Source: Comamonas sp. lk (lineage in GTDB: Bacteria > Pseudomonadota > Gammaproteobacteria > Burkholderiales > Burkholderiaceae_C). Taken from it: DNA of 64,000 nucleotides. The stretch is from contig NZ_UOOB01000001.1 of the NCBI RefSeq assembly GCF_900564145.1, positions 1,862,754-1,926,753 of the forward strand. Reading direction: 5' to 3'. The notes under the pieces are model-generated. The model saw nothing but the letters and a program-made list of their open reading frames with translations, made no database searches and had not been told where the DNA came from. Below, piece after piece: positions 13,919-21,033 of this stretch. The number at the start of each line of letters is the position of its first letter. Within the stretch, counting starts at the first letter, position 1. Position numbers and translations under genes: made by a program.

Positions 13919-14440
13919 CTAAAAACCGTGAATAGTGGTTACCCCCGTTTCGCGGTCATGCGTTACGCCCGGTTCTTCATGAACAAGGGTGTGGGACTTA
14001 TCGACTGGACAGTACCAAGACTCCGTTTCATGTGTCGGCGGACTGAGGTGTTGAAGTGGAACTACCTTGCTATCGCTGTTGCAGGCAGCGCAGAAGTTTG
14101 CGCGTTTGTGTACAGGCTTGTCGATATCTGCTTTCGTCGTATAGGCCCATCCCCCGGGAACTATTTCAAAGAACTCGTACTGCGTCTTCTCTTTGACTTT
14201 GGCTTCAAGGTCTGCTTTTTCTCGGCGCGCCTCTACCAACTCCATTCGCGACTTTTGAACCTCAAGCTCAAGGCGATGGAGCTCCTGCATTTGGGAGAAC
14301 CCATTGGTTGACATCTCCCACAGTTTTTCCCTCAGGTCAGCCATTGCCGCTTGCACCTTTGTGTCGTCGCGAGCCTTGATGGCAACGGCAACTAAGTCGA
14401 ATGCGCCTTTGGCAGCACCCAAAGCGTCCAAAAAAGTCAT
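13919..14440 (-). CDS. Coiled-coil protein with C-terminal zinc ribbon, cargo
   Basis: A 173-residue protein. AGGAGGGG precedes the ATG at 14440. The middle is a coiled coil (MQELHRLELEVQKSRMELVE, ARREKADLEAKVKEK) and the C-terminal part has paired Cys (FCAACNSDSK and WYCPVDKSH) suggesting a zinc ribbon. It lies on the minus strand inside the early rightward operon and stops four bases from the Cro-like stop. This looks like expressed-from-lysogen cargo that separates Cro from the next early gene. Function unknown. Confidence 0.65.
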   Translation of the reverse strand: MTFLDALGAAKGAFDLVAVAIKARDDTKVQAAMADLREKLWEMSTNGFSQMQELHRLELEVQKSRMELVEARREKADLEAKVKEKTQYEFFEIVPGGWAYTTKADIDKPVHKRANFCAACNSDSKVVPLQHLSPPTHETESWYCPVDKSHTLVHEEPGVTHDRETGVTTIHGF

Positions 14441-14495
14441 GTCTGCCCCTCCTGGGGATGGTTGTGTAGGAACTTCCATTCTGCCCCGGGAGGCG

Positions 14496-14663
14496 GTGGG
14501 CACCCAGGCGCAGCACGCCGCGCAAAACCAAATCTCCTTGGCTTTGGCCAATCGCTACCCAGTGGGTTCTCCGCTGTGGCACCTGTTCAACAACTTCTAT
14601 CGCCACACCGTTCATAAAACGGAATGCGCGGAGAACCTGCACGAGGAGGTCACACATGGCTGA
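14496..14663 (+). CDS. Possible remnant of an early gene, 55 residues
   Basis: A GTG at 14496 (GGGAGG only two bases upstream) opens GTQAQHAAQNQISLALANRY and ends ENLHEEVTHG, its stop overlapping the next ATG. Without a convincing start this may be the C-terminal part of the gene whose first codons (ATGGATAACCG) lie at the Cro stop, split by the 13919-14440 insertion. Confidence 0.3.
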   Translation: MGTQAQHAAQNQISLALANRYPVGSPLWHLFNNFYRHTVHKTECAENLHEEVTHG

Positions 14664-15099
14664 CTCCAATATACGCATCAAACAGCTCTCGCACCTGTCC
14701 AAGGCTCAGAACGCGGCCCTTGTCGCTGTGATGAATGCCCTCAAGGGGCTTTCCCCGGAGGACGCCCAGGAGGTCTTGGATCACGCCATTGGTCAAGTGG
14801 CCGTTGAGGATCAAACCCCCATGTTTGCTCGCGGCATCGCTGGGCCTTTGGGAAAACTGATCTGCGCCGTCAAAACCAAGATTGATGACGTCACCTATGG
14901 CCTGTGGCTGCAGTACTGTGCCGCGCGAGGCCTGGATACCGCGTGCGTGCTGCGCGACTGCATCTACGCCCTGGTGCATGGCAAGACGTATCGGCAAATG
15001 GTGTTGGAGAAGATGAACCATGAAGCGAAGCGTATCGACGCGATGGCTCAGCTCATAGGCCCGTTTGGGGCCCCCGAATTCCCCGGAGGTGGCCGATGA
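14656..15099 (+). CDS. Early phage protein, unknown
   Basis: A 147-residue protein with helical N-terminus (IRIKQLSHLSKAQNAALVAV, LKGLSPEDAQEVLDHAIGQ) and a soluble core (LWLQYCAARGLDTACVLRDC). GAGGAGG precedes the ATG and its stop overlaps the next start (ATGA). It sits where lambdoid phages place CII-type regulators and replication accessory genes, but no HTH is clear. Confidence 0.6.
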   Translation: MADSNIRIKQLSHLSKAQNAALVAVMNALKGLSPEDAQEVLDHAIGQVAVEDQTPMFARGIAGPLGKLICAVKTKIDDVTYGLWLQYCAARGLDTACVLRDCIYALVHGKTYRQMVLEKMNHEAKRIDAMAQLIGPFGAPEFPGGGR

Positions 15100-15452
15100 G
15101 CAGCCGCGACATTTCAGAGCTGGCAGAAATGCCTCGCCATCGCCTACTGAACCTCAGGGCAGAGGTTTGGCTGAACCTGCCTCCCGAAATTGCTTACCGC
15201 GACGAAGACATGGAAATTCTGTCAAAGGCGTTGCAGTTGGCGGATGAACTTGGTTATGGCCGTCTCGATGTCTCGATCCAGGTATGTGGTGTCTATCTCG
15301 AAGACCCGCAAGCACCCGGAACAAAAAGTCTCTTTCTTCGCCCGAAGCTCTCCAAGGAGGCAGCTGCATTGGTGGCCGCAGTGAGGGCAGGTGAATTCGA
15401 TCAGGCGTGTATCGACTGGTTGAAAACTCATGGAGGCTCCTATGCGAAGTGA
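15096..15452 (+). CDS. Early phage protein, unknown
   Basis: A 118-residue protein beginning MSSRDISELAEMPRHRLLNL. A predicted mixed fold (GRLDVSIQVCGVYLEDPQAP, SLFLRPKLSKEAAALVAAV). Coupled to the preceding gene by ATGA and overlapping the next gene by 23 bases. No family recognised. Confidence 0.55.
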   Translation: MSSRDISELAEMPRHRLLNLRAEVWLNLPPEIAYRDEDMEILSKALQLADELGYGRLDVSIQVCGVYLEDPQAPGTKSLFLRPKLSKEAAALVAAVRAGEFDQACIDWLKTHGGSYAK

Positions 15453-16155
15453 AGTTTTGGCGAATCAATCTTCGCATGGGGTGCTTTCCATCATGATGAC
15501 CAGCCTGGAGCTGGTGGACGTCATCAACCGAAGTCGCATAGCGTTTGGCGAAAGCGAAGTGCGGCGTAACGATTTCCACGCCCGGGTACGTGATGAGCTA
15601 GAGGGGGAGCACTACGAAATTTTCGTAGTAACCAATAACAATGGCACGGAGTCCGAGGCTTATGGCTTGACGCTCAAACAGTGCATGTATGTGGCCATGC
15701 GCGAATCCAAGGGCGTGCGTCGGCAGGTTCAGGCGCAGTTGGAGAACCAAGCTGGGCAGCGCCGCGCGCCCACACTGCCTAACTTTGCCGATCCTGTTGC
15801 TGCTGCGCGCGCTTGGGCTGATGCCAAAGAAGGTGAGCAGAAGGCTGTTGCCGAGCTGGCGCTGGCCGCCCCCAAGGTGAACTTCTTTGACAAGGTGGTT
15901 GAGCGAACCACGCTAATGACTGCCACGCAGATAGCCCAGAAGCTGGGTATGTCCGCCATCAAGCTGAACAAGTATCTGGACGAGCTGGGCATCTATGCCA
16001 TGGGTGTAAAGCGCGCTCGCGTTTTCAAGCAGTGGGTGATCGACAAGGGCTACGGAGAGTTGAAGCAAACCGAGCTTGGCTATTCCCAGCCGCTGTTTAC
16101 CACTGCCGGCGAGGCATGGATTGTCGAGCGCCTGACAAGCGAAGGAGTTGCGTAA
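15430..16155 (+). CDS. Phage regulatory protein with KilAC antirepressor domain
   Basis: Up to 241 residues; an internal ATG at 15442 (MRSEVLANQ) is the likelier start. The N-terminal part (LVDVINRSRIAFGESEVRRN, DFHARVRDEL, LTLKQCMYVAMRESKGV) has the shape of Rha/antirepressor N-terminal domains. The C-terminal KilAC domain is complete: FFDKVVERTTLMTATQIAQK, LGMSAIKLNKYL, LGIY and a TTAGEAWIVERL end. Such proteins counteract repressors during induction or superinfection. Its stop overlaps a 23-residue gene. Confidence 0.8.
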   Translation: MEAPMRSEVLANQSSHGVLSIMMTSLELVDVINRSRIAFGESEVRRNDFHARVRDELEGEHYEIFVVTNNNGTESEAYGLTLKQCMYVAMRESKGVRRQVQAQLENQAGQRRAPTLPNFADPVAAARAWADAKEGEQKAVAELALAAPKVNFFDKVVERTTLMTATQIAQKLGMSAIKLNKYLDELGIYAMGVKRARVFKQWVIDKGYGELKQTELGYSQPLFTTAGEAWIVERLTSEGVA

Positions 16156-16226
16156 TGGCGAAGCGCCACACCAACCTCTACACAGATAAGGCGCGGCTTG
16201 CGCAGGAAGGCAGCGCCAGCACATGA
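16155..16226 (+). CDS. 23-residue coupled peptide
   Basis: ATG at 16155 overlaps the preceding stop (TAATG) and the stop overlaps the next ATG (ATGA). The peptide reads MAKRHTNLYTDKARLAQEG plus SAST. Coupling on both sides suggests that it carries ribosomes into the replication gene or acts as a small protein. Confidence 0.35.
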   Translation: MAKRHTNLYTDKARLAQEGSAST

Positions 16227-17275
16227 GCCTTTCCGCATCCCTTACCAATGTTGGCCATCCAGTGGCCTATTACCCCCGCCTGGCGCGTTTCTTTGGCTCC
16301 GTGAATGTGGCCATTCTGTTTGCGCAGCTGCACTACTGGGGCCAGCGCGGCGAGAGCGATCTGGGTACTTACAAGACATCCGAGGAGTTCACCGAGGAGA
16401 CTGGACTGTCCTACCGTGAGCAGGCGACAGCACGCAAGCAACTGCGCGAGTCTGGCTTTCTGATTGAAACACCCCGCCGTCTGGAGCACCGTGTCTATTA
16501 CCGCCTGAATCTGGAGGCTGTTGACGCTGCATTTGATGCCTGGACCGAGGCACAAACGAAAGCGCAATCCCCGAACGACGAAAACGCATTTCGGGAAATG
16601 CGCAAAACGCAATCCGGGGATAGCGCCAAACGCAGTTCGGGGGATGCTGCAAACGCAGTTGGCGGCGTGCGTCAAGCGCAACCCGTTATTAATACAGAGA
16701 CTCCTACAGAGACTACAGCAGAGACTCCTTCTCTTGCAGCCCAGGCTGCCGCCAAGGCTGCGGAGGACGGGGAGCCTAAGAATCCGAAAGAGCCGGAGCA
16801 GCCCACCACACCAAAAGACCCCAAGCCCCCAAAGCCTCCCAAGGAGCCCAAGGAGGTCGAGCCCATGGTGGTGACGGCCCCCAATGGCGTGACCCACGTC
16901 ATCCCTGGAGAACTGCATTACCCCGGTGAGAGCACGAAGAGCCACAAGACCTGGGTTGCCTACGCTATTGCCTACCAAGGCCGCTACAAGGACTGGCCGC
17001 TGTGGAATGCGTCTGTCGCTGGGCAAATCTCCCAGTTCATTGACAAGGTGGGGGCGGAGCGGGCTCCCCGGATCGCCGTGCATTACGTGCGTCGCGTCGA
17101 AGAGAAGTTCATCAGCGACCAGCTGCACCCTGTGGGCCTGCTGCTACGGGATGCGCAGAAGTGGGCGACCCAGCAGCAGACAGGTGCGAGCACGCCACCG
17201 CCATCCCAGGCTCCTGCAGCAAGCCACAAGTTTGCCGGCGCTGGCAAAGCCATTTTTGACGGGATCGAGCTATGA
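16223..17275 (+). CDS. Replication initiator, O-like
   Basis: A 350-residue protein. The N-terminal winged helix (about residues 10-100, with AILFAQLHYWGQRGE, YREQATARKQLRESGFL and HRVYYRLNLEAVDAA) matches DNA-binding domains of phage replication initiators. A Pro/Lys linker (PTTPKDPKPPKPPKEPKE) leads to a C-terminal domain (KTWVAYAIAYQGRYKDWPLW). Six 22-23 base iterons lie inside the gene at 16559-16695, as the lambda origin lies in gene O. The next gene is P-like. It should bind the iterons and recruit the helicase loader. Confidence 0.8.
   Translation: MSLSASLTNVGHPVAYYPRLARFFGSVNVAILFAQLHYWGQRGESDLGTYKTSEEFTEETGLSYREQATARKQLRESGFLIETPRRLEHRVYYRLNLEAVDAAFDAWTEAQTKAQSPNDENAFREMRKTQSGDSAKRSSGDAANAVGGVRQAQPVINTETPTETTAETPSLAAQAAAKAAEDGEPKNPKEPEQPTTPKDPKPPKPPKEPKEVEPMVVTAPNGVTHVIPGELHYPGESTKSHKTWVAYAIAYQGRYKDWPLWNASVAGQISQFIDKVGAERAPRIAVHYVRRVEEKFISDQLHPVGLLLRDAQKWATQQQTGASTPPPSQAPAASHKFAGAGKAIFDGIEL
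16559..16695 (+). repeat. Iteron array, probable replication origin
   Basis: Six copies of a unit built on AAACGCAnTTCGGGG start at 16559, 16581, 16604, 16627, 16650 and 16673, with a period of 22-23 bases. The period is not a multiple of three, so the protein sequence does not repeat; the constraint acts on DNA. The unit at 16581 also holds an inverted repeat (GCATTTCGGGAAATGC). TTATTAATA follows the last unit. Confidence 0.75.
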
Positions 17276-17841
17276 GCCGCAGTTACGAAATTGCGGACCT
17301 GGCTTCGCATGCCCTGCACGGCGCCGGACATCAGGCGGGCCAGTTGGCCAAGCGCCCCGAGGCCTCCCAGCGCACCCGCAAGCTGTTCGTGGTGCTGCAG
17401 AGCGCCTATGGCACTGCATTCCTGTCCAAATTCAGCACCGGTGAGCTGAACGACCGCCGTGAGGACAAAGGCATGCGCGCGGCGCAGCTGGTCTGGGATG
17501 CGGCTTTGGCCGAATTCGCGGATGACGTGATCGAAGCGGGTTCCAAGAGCATTCAGCGGGAGTGCCCGGAGTTTCCACCCAGTCTGCCGCAGTTTCTGAA
17601 GGTCTGTGAAGCCTTGACGCCTCGCAAGACCTACTTTGAAGAGAACGGCTTGCTGGCGCTGCCAGCGCCCGTGGTGGAGCGCCTTCTGGACGTTCCGGTC
17701 GAGTTCATGGGCGATGGCAAGGACTGGGCAAGAAAGATCGTTGCCCGTATCAACCACGGCGACCAAACGGTGACGCGCCACACCCGCATGGCCGCGATGG
17801 AAACCCTGGGCCTGAACAAGCAGCAGGAGGACATGCGATGA
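17272..17841 (+). CDS. Replication protein P-like helicase loader
   Basis: A 189-residue protein. WDAALAEFADDVIEAGSKSI then FPPSLPQFLKVCEA matches the conserved middle of P-type phage loaders, which bring host DnaB to the O-origin complex. The order O then P and the ATGA coupling support the call. The C-terminus (DGKDWARKIVARINHGDQTV) is basic. Confidence 0.75.
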   Translation: MSRSYEIADLASHALHGAGHQAGQLAKRPEASQRTRKLFVVLQSAYGTAFLSKFSTGELNDRREDKGMRAAQLVWDAALAEFADDVIEAGSKSIQRECPEFPPSLPQFLKVCEALTPRKTYFEENGLLALPAPVVERLLDVPVEFMGDGKDWARKIVARINHGDQTVTRHTRMAAMETLGLNKQQEDMR

Positions 17842-18350
17842 ACGGCGTAACCGGATTCATCAACAAGGTGGTGGACAGGAGCTATCTGAATCTGCCGTAC
17901 CACTACAGCCTGGCCCAGGAGCTGACAGCCAGCGCCAGCAAGCCTTTGCACCAACGCAAGCGCAATCCTCTGGTCCAAGCCGTGAATGACGCGGTGCAGG
18001 CCGTGGGCTATGGCACCCCTGTGGTGGAGCAGTGGCGCACCCTCGCAGACGCCGCAAACATCGCTGAAACGATGCTGACCCTGGGCCTGTTCGATGACCC
18101 GGACGCGCTTTTCAGCGATGCCGTGGCTGCCGTGGTGGTCCTGGGGCGCGCCCACGGCCAGGGCGAACCCATGCGCCTGAATGCCGCGCAGCTGATGCAC
18201 CTGACCGAGTTTGCAGAAGCCTACGAGCAGCTGCTGGCGCTGGCATCCGAGCGCAACTACATCCATGCCCACCGTGCCACGGAGCGCCGCTTACGCGAGC
18301 TGCTGCTGAACGGCACAGGAGAGGGCGACCATGAATTCATCGTCAACTGA
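17838..18350 (+). CDS. Early phage protein, unknown
   Basis: A 170-residue, mostly helical protein (MNGVTGFINKVVDRSYLNLP, ALFSDAVAAVVVLGRAHGQG, HLTEFAEAYEQLLALASE). Coupled to the P-like gene (ATGA) and ending 20 bases inside the next gene. It belongs to the replication operon; similar helical genes follow replication genes in related prophages, but I cannot name a function. Confidence 0.6.
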   Translation: MNGVTGFINKVVDRSYLNLPYHYSLAQELTASASKPLHQRKRNPLVQAVNDAVQAVGYGTPVVEQWRTLADAANIAETMLTLGLFDDPDALFSDAVAAVVVLGRAHGQGEPMRLNAAQLMHLTEFAEAYEQLLALASERNYIHAHRATERRLRELLLNGTGEGDHEFIVN

Positions 18351-18624
18351 GAGGCGGCAATGGGAACAACGAATCAACGCCAAAGCCGTGGAAACAGCGC
18401 ACCTCGTCAAGCTGGCAATGACGCCGGGGTGGTGGCAGCACTCGCGGCTAAGGGCTTCGGAACTGGAAGAGGAATCCGTGACACATGGTCACGGGCTGTA
18501 CCTGGGAATTCGGGCAGCGGTCAAAGCCGAGCTGCAGCGCTTGGGGTTCAAGCCGCATCCAAGCGAGCTGGTGGAAGTGGAGCCAAGTACGGCAACAAGA
18601 AAGCCACCACGGCCGAAGGCCTGA
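18331..18624 (+). CDS. Early phage protein, unknown, overlaps the DUF1064 gene
   Basis: A 97-residue protein, MNSSSTERRQWEQRINAKAV, then LVKLAMTPGWWQHSRLRASE and LYLGIRAAVKAELQRLGFKP. AGGAGAGG precedes the ATG. It shares 265 bases with the DUF1064 frame. The amino-acid composition here is more protein-like than the alternative frame, so I take it as real. Confidence 0.55.
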   Translation: MNSSSTERRQWEQRINAKAVETAHLVKLAMTPGWWQHSRLRASELEEESVTHGHGLYLGIRAAVKAELQRLGFKPHPSELVEVEPSTATRKPPRPKA

Positions 18625-18914
18625 AGTTTGATAGCCGTGCCGAGCTGCGCCGCTGGAACCAGCTGTGCCTGCAGTTGCGCGCCGGCGGCATCACCGACCT
18701 GCGCCGTCAGGTGGTCTATGAGCTGGTGCCGTCAGTGAAGTTTGTGGATGCTAACCGCGCCCGCCCAGCTATTCGCTACATCGCAGACTTTGTGTATGTG
18801 GAGAAGGGCGTTGAGGTGATTGAAGACGCCAAAGGGGTGCTGACGCCTGAATTCAAGCTCAAGCGTCACCTGATGAAGGCCTTGCTGGGTCTGGAAGTGA
18901 GGCTCGTCAAATGA
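18360..18914 (+). CDS. DUF1064 nuclease-like protein
   Basis: The domain begins AKYGNKKATTAEGLKFDSRA, continues ELRRWNQL and QVVYELVPSVKF and ends RYIADFVYVEKGVEVIEDAK, LTPEFKLKRHLMKALL. This is the DUF1064 family, thought to be a PD-(D/E)XK fold: E in SRAE, D in ADF, E-x-K in VEVIEDAK. The first 80 residues from ATG 18360 are low complexity and lie over another gene; no other ATG is in frame, but GTG at 18429 or 18432 is possible. The true N-terminus is uncertain. Confidence 0.7.
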   Translation: MGTTNQRQSRGNSAPRQAGNDAGVVAALAAKGFGTGRGIRDTWSRAVPGNSGSGQSRAAALGVQAASKRAGGSGAKYGNKKATTAEGLKFDSRAELRRWNQLCLQLRAGGITDLRRQVVYELVPSVKFVDANRARPAIRYIADFVYVEKGVEVIEDAKGVLTPEFKLKRHLMKALLGLEVRLVK

Positions 18915-19168
18915 ACCTGGAATTCTTTGGCAAGGCCGTTCCCCTGGCCGGGCAACGCAAGCCGATGCTGCCTCGCGTGATGATCAACCCAGGCGCCACG
19001 CTCAGCTGGTACAAAGCCGAGCGTCTGAACAACGGCCGCTGGCTGATAACAGAGTGGATGCGCAACAGCTGCCACAACCCGATGCAGGTGGGCACCAACA
19101 GCGTTTGCGTGGTGGACAACTGGGGCGAGTACGTGGAGGTGGAGAACTGGGGGGCAGCATGGCGATAA
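18911..19168 (+). CDS. Early phage protein, unknown
   Basis: An 85-residue protein with aromatic-rich beta-like pattern (SWYKAERLNNGRWLITEW, VVDNWGEYVEVENWGAAW). Coupled to the DUF1064 gene by ATGA and overlapping the next gene by 10 bases. No family recognised. Confidence 0.55.
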   Translation: MNLEFFGKAVPLAGQRKPMLPRVMINPGATLSWYKAERLNNGRWLITEWMRNSCHNPMQVGTNSVCVVDNWGEYVEVENWGAAWR

Positions 19169-19485
19169 ACCGCTACACCATGATCATCCACCCGAACACG
19201 ATGAAGCAGATAGAGCTGGAGCTGGGGCGGTTCTGCAGCTTCAAGCTAGTGGTAGATGCCGAAGGCGCGAAGGTTTACGAGGTATCCGCTATCCATGAAG
19301 AGCCACTGACCTGGGAATCCCGCGAAGTGCTGGGCGTTGTGGAGTCAGTGCGCTTCATTGAGGTGAAGTCCATAGCCCAAGAACCTCTGGCATGCAAACC
19401 CATGCGCGCTCCCGTTTTGCCTGCCGCGCACCAGGGCCTGCAGCGCCTGCGCACGTTTCTCAAGCACGGATGGGGGGCACGGTGA
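19159..19485 (+). CDS. Early phage protein, unknown
   Basis: A 108-residue protein starting MAINRYTMIIHPNTMKQIEL after GGGGGCAGC. The N-terminal half looks like a small mixed fold (LGRFCSFKLVVDAEGAKVYE). Its stop overlaps the next ATG (TGATG). Longer upstream starts would overlay the preceding gene and are unlikely. Confidence 0.55.
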   Translation: MAINRYTMIIHPNTMKQIELELGRFCSFKLVVDAEGAKVYEVSAIHEEPLTWESREVLGVVESVRFIEVKSIAQEPLACKPMRAPVLPAAHQGLQRLRTFLKHGWGAR

Positions 19486-19739
19486 TGCACTGCGATCTGA
19501 TTTTGCGGATAGAGCAGGAGCGCCAACGCACTGACCACCGAACATTGCTGCGCTTGTGGCTCAAACCTCTGATTAAGAGGCAGGCCGGTACCTGGGTCTG
19601 CACTGGCCGAGGCACTACGGCGACGGGCCTTTCTCCGCAGACTGCCTACAGCGTATGGTTGATGGCGCAGTCGGAAAGCACTATCTATGCTGCAAAGGCT
19701 GCAGCGTATGACAGGGCACTAAGGGTCCGGCAATGCTGA
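19485..19739 (+). CDS. Early phage protein, unknown
   Basis: An 84-residue basic helical protein (MHCDLILRIEQERQRTDHRT, LLRLWLKPLIKRQAGTW). Coupled to its upstream neighbour by TGATG and overlapping the next gene by 7 bases. No family recognised. Confidence 0.5.
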   Translation: MHCDLILRIEQERQRTDHRTLLRLWLKPLIKRQAGTWVCTGRGTTATGLSPQTAYSVWLMAQSESTIYAAKAAAYDRALRVRQC

Positions 19740-20314
19740 CCACTCGCAAGCCTATGAAGCGTACCGGCTTCAATTCGCGCGGCAACTGGGCTGGCGCTGA
19801 GCGCCTGGACGAGCAGGACGAGGGCCACCACTACGTTCCTGGCCAGGCAGATAGCCGCGAAGAGCGACTTGCCGAACGTGCAGCGCGCCAGCTGGAGAGT
19901 GCCCGGGCAACTGCCGGCCTGTGCACGGTGCGCGCCACCGTGGTGATGGGCCCCGCCACTTCAGGCAAGCCCATCGAGAAGGACAACGCGGTGGATTGCG
20001 AGCCTTACCGCCGCCTGGTGGCCCAGCTGCCTTGCATCTGGTGTGGCATCAGCGGCTACAGCCAGCATGCCCACCTGAACCTGGGCAAGGGACTGAACCT
20101 CAAGACAGACGACCGCACAGGCTTTCCGCTCTGCTGTTCGCGCCCAGGCATTGAGGGCTGCCATGTGGCCTATGACCAATACCGGCTGTTGGAGGTGGGC
20201 GGCCGCGAGGCGCACCGCGAATACGGCCTGGCCTGGGGGCAGATCACCCGCGACACGATTTTGACGAATGGCCAGTGGCCGAAGAACCTGCCCCTGTGGG
20301 CGCAAGAAGCATAA
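19733..20314 (+). CDS. HNH-type (DUF968/Ref-like) nuclease candidate
   Basis: A 193-residue protein. The C-terminal half has LPCIWCGISGYSQHAHLN, then KTDDRTGFPLCCSRPGIEGC and HVAYDQYRL: a CxxC zinc knuckle and His/Asp/Cys pattern of HNH-like nucleases found late in early operons (DUF968, Ref). The N-terminal half is basic and disordered. A role in recombination or nicking fits its place before the presumed late regulator. Confidence 0.6.
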   Translation: MLTTRKPMKRTGFNSRGNWAGAERLDEQDEGHHYVPGQADSREERLAERAARQLESARATAGLCTVRATVVMGPATSGKPIEKDNAVDCEPYRRLVAQLPCIWCGISGYSQHAHLNLGKGLNLKTDDRTGFPLCCSRPGIEGCHVAYDQYRLLEVGGREAHREYGLAWGQITRDTILTNGQWPKNLPLWAQEA

Positions 20315-20338
20315 AGAACCGAGAACCCCGGAGCATCA

Positions 20339-20896
20339 ATGAATTCCACACAAGCACAGCAAACCTCTGGAACCTCTACATTCCGCGCCCGTGATGGTGG
20401 CGTGGATCTGGGTGCCACGGAGGAAACTCCGACGCTCATGCTGGTGTTTGAGGCAATCAGGCAGATAAGCGACGCAGGCGGGGAGCCAACGCGCGAACGT
20501 ATCGTGGCCTTGACTGGTTTGAAGCCCACCACGGTGGACGACCGCATCAAGGTGCTGCGAGGCGAGGGCATGATCAGCCCGCACAAGCAGTGCTACCGGC
20601 CGCTGCACCAGCATGTGGCTGCGCAGGCGGTCTCCTGCACGGTGATGCCCAATGGCGTTTACAAGATCGAAAAGGGCGACGAGGTAATGACGCTGGTGCC
20701 TGCCGAAGCCCGTCAGCTTGCTCCTATGCTGGCGGGTAAAGCACTGGAAGCATCAGCGCTGGAGCGGGTGCAAGAGATGGAGGCGCGAATGGTTGAGATG
20801 GCGCAACAGCTCAGAGAGGTTGACCGACGCTACAAAGCGCTCAAGGCATCCCAAGGGGGGAATGCTGCACAGCAAAGTCTTGAGTTGGCCCAGTAG
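20339..20896 (+). CDS. Winged-helix regulator, candidate late-gene activator
   Basis: A 185-residue protein. MLVFEAIRQISDAGGEPTRE then IVALTGLKPTTVDDRIKVLR and GEGMISPHK is a winged helix-turn-helix. The C-terminal part is a coiled coil (EMEARMVEMAQQLREVDRRY). It is the last gene of the early rightward operon, ends at an intrinsic terminator and precedes the late genes, the place where phages keep late antiterminators or activators. It is the best local candidate to act on the CTAGGGTTCGAC leaders, but nothing visible proves that. Confidence 0.6.
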   Translation: MNSTQAQQTSGTSTFRARDGGVDLGATEETPTLMLVFEAIRQISDAGGEPTRERIVALTGLKPTTVDDRIKVLRGEGMISPHKQCYRPLHQHVAAQAVSCTVMPNGVYKIEKGDEVMTLVPAEARQLAPMLAGKALEASALERVQEMEARMVEMAQQLREVDRRYKALKASQGGNAAQQSLELAQ

Positions 20897-20913
20897 CGCG
20901 TGGCTGGGCTTTT
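20888..20913 (+). terminator. Terminator of the early rightward operon
   Basis: GCCCAG, a 10-base loop and CTGGGC are followed by TTTTC. The 5' arm overlaps the last codons of the winged-helix gene. Confidence 0.7.
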
Positions 20914-21033
20914 CGAAAAGATGCTGCATGCAGTTTCCCTGGGTAATGAATCAGCTGGCATATGCCTCGCACTTAATTTATGTTTGAATAAAACATCTTT
21001 TTACTCCCGACCTCCGCCGAGGAGTCGCCAGTC

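Noticed and set aside
13907..14311. A 134-residue plus-strand frame after Cro
   Set aside because: Only its first codons look like an original start; the rest is the complement of the minus-strand coiled-coil gene, which has a far better start.
16559..16695. CRISPR-like spaced repeats
   Set aside because: Units are contiguous with no spacers, lie in a coding gene and have no cas genes nearby; iterons explain them.
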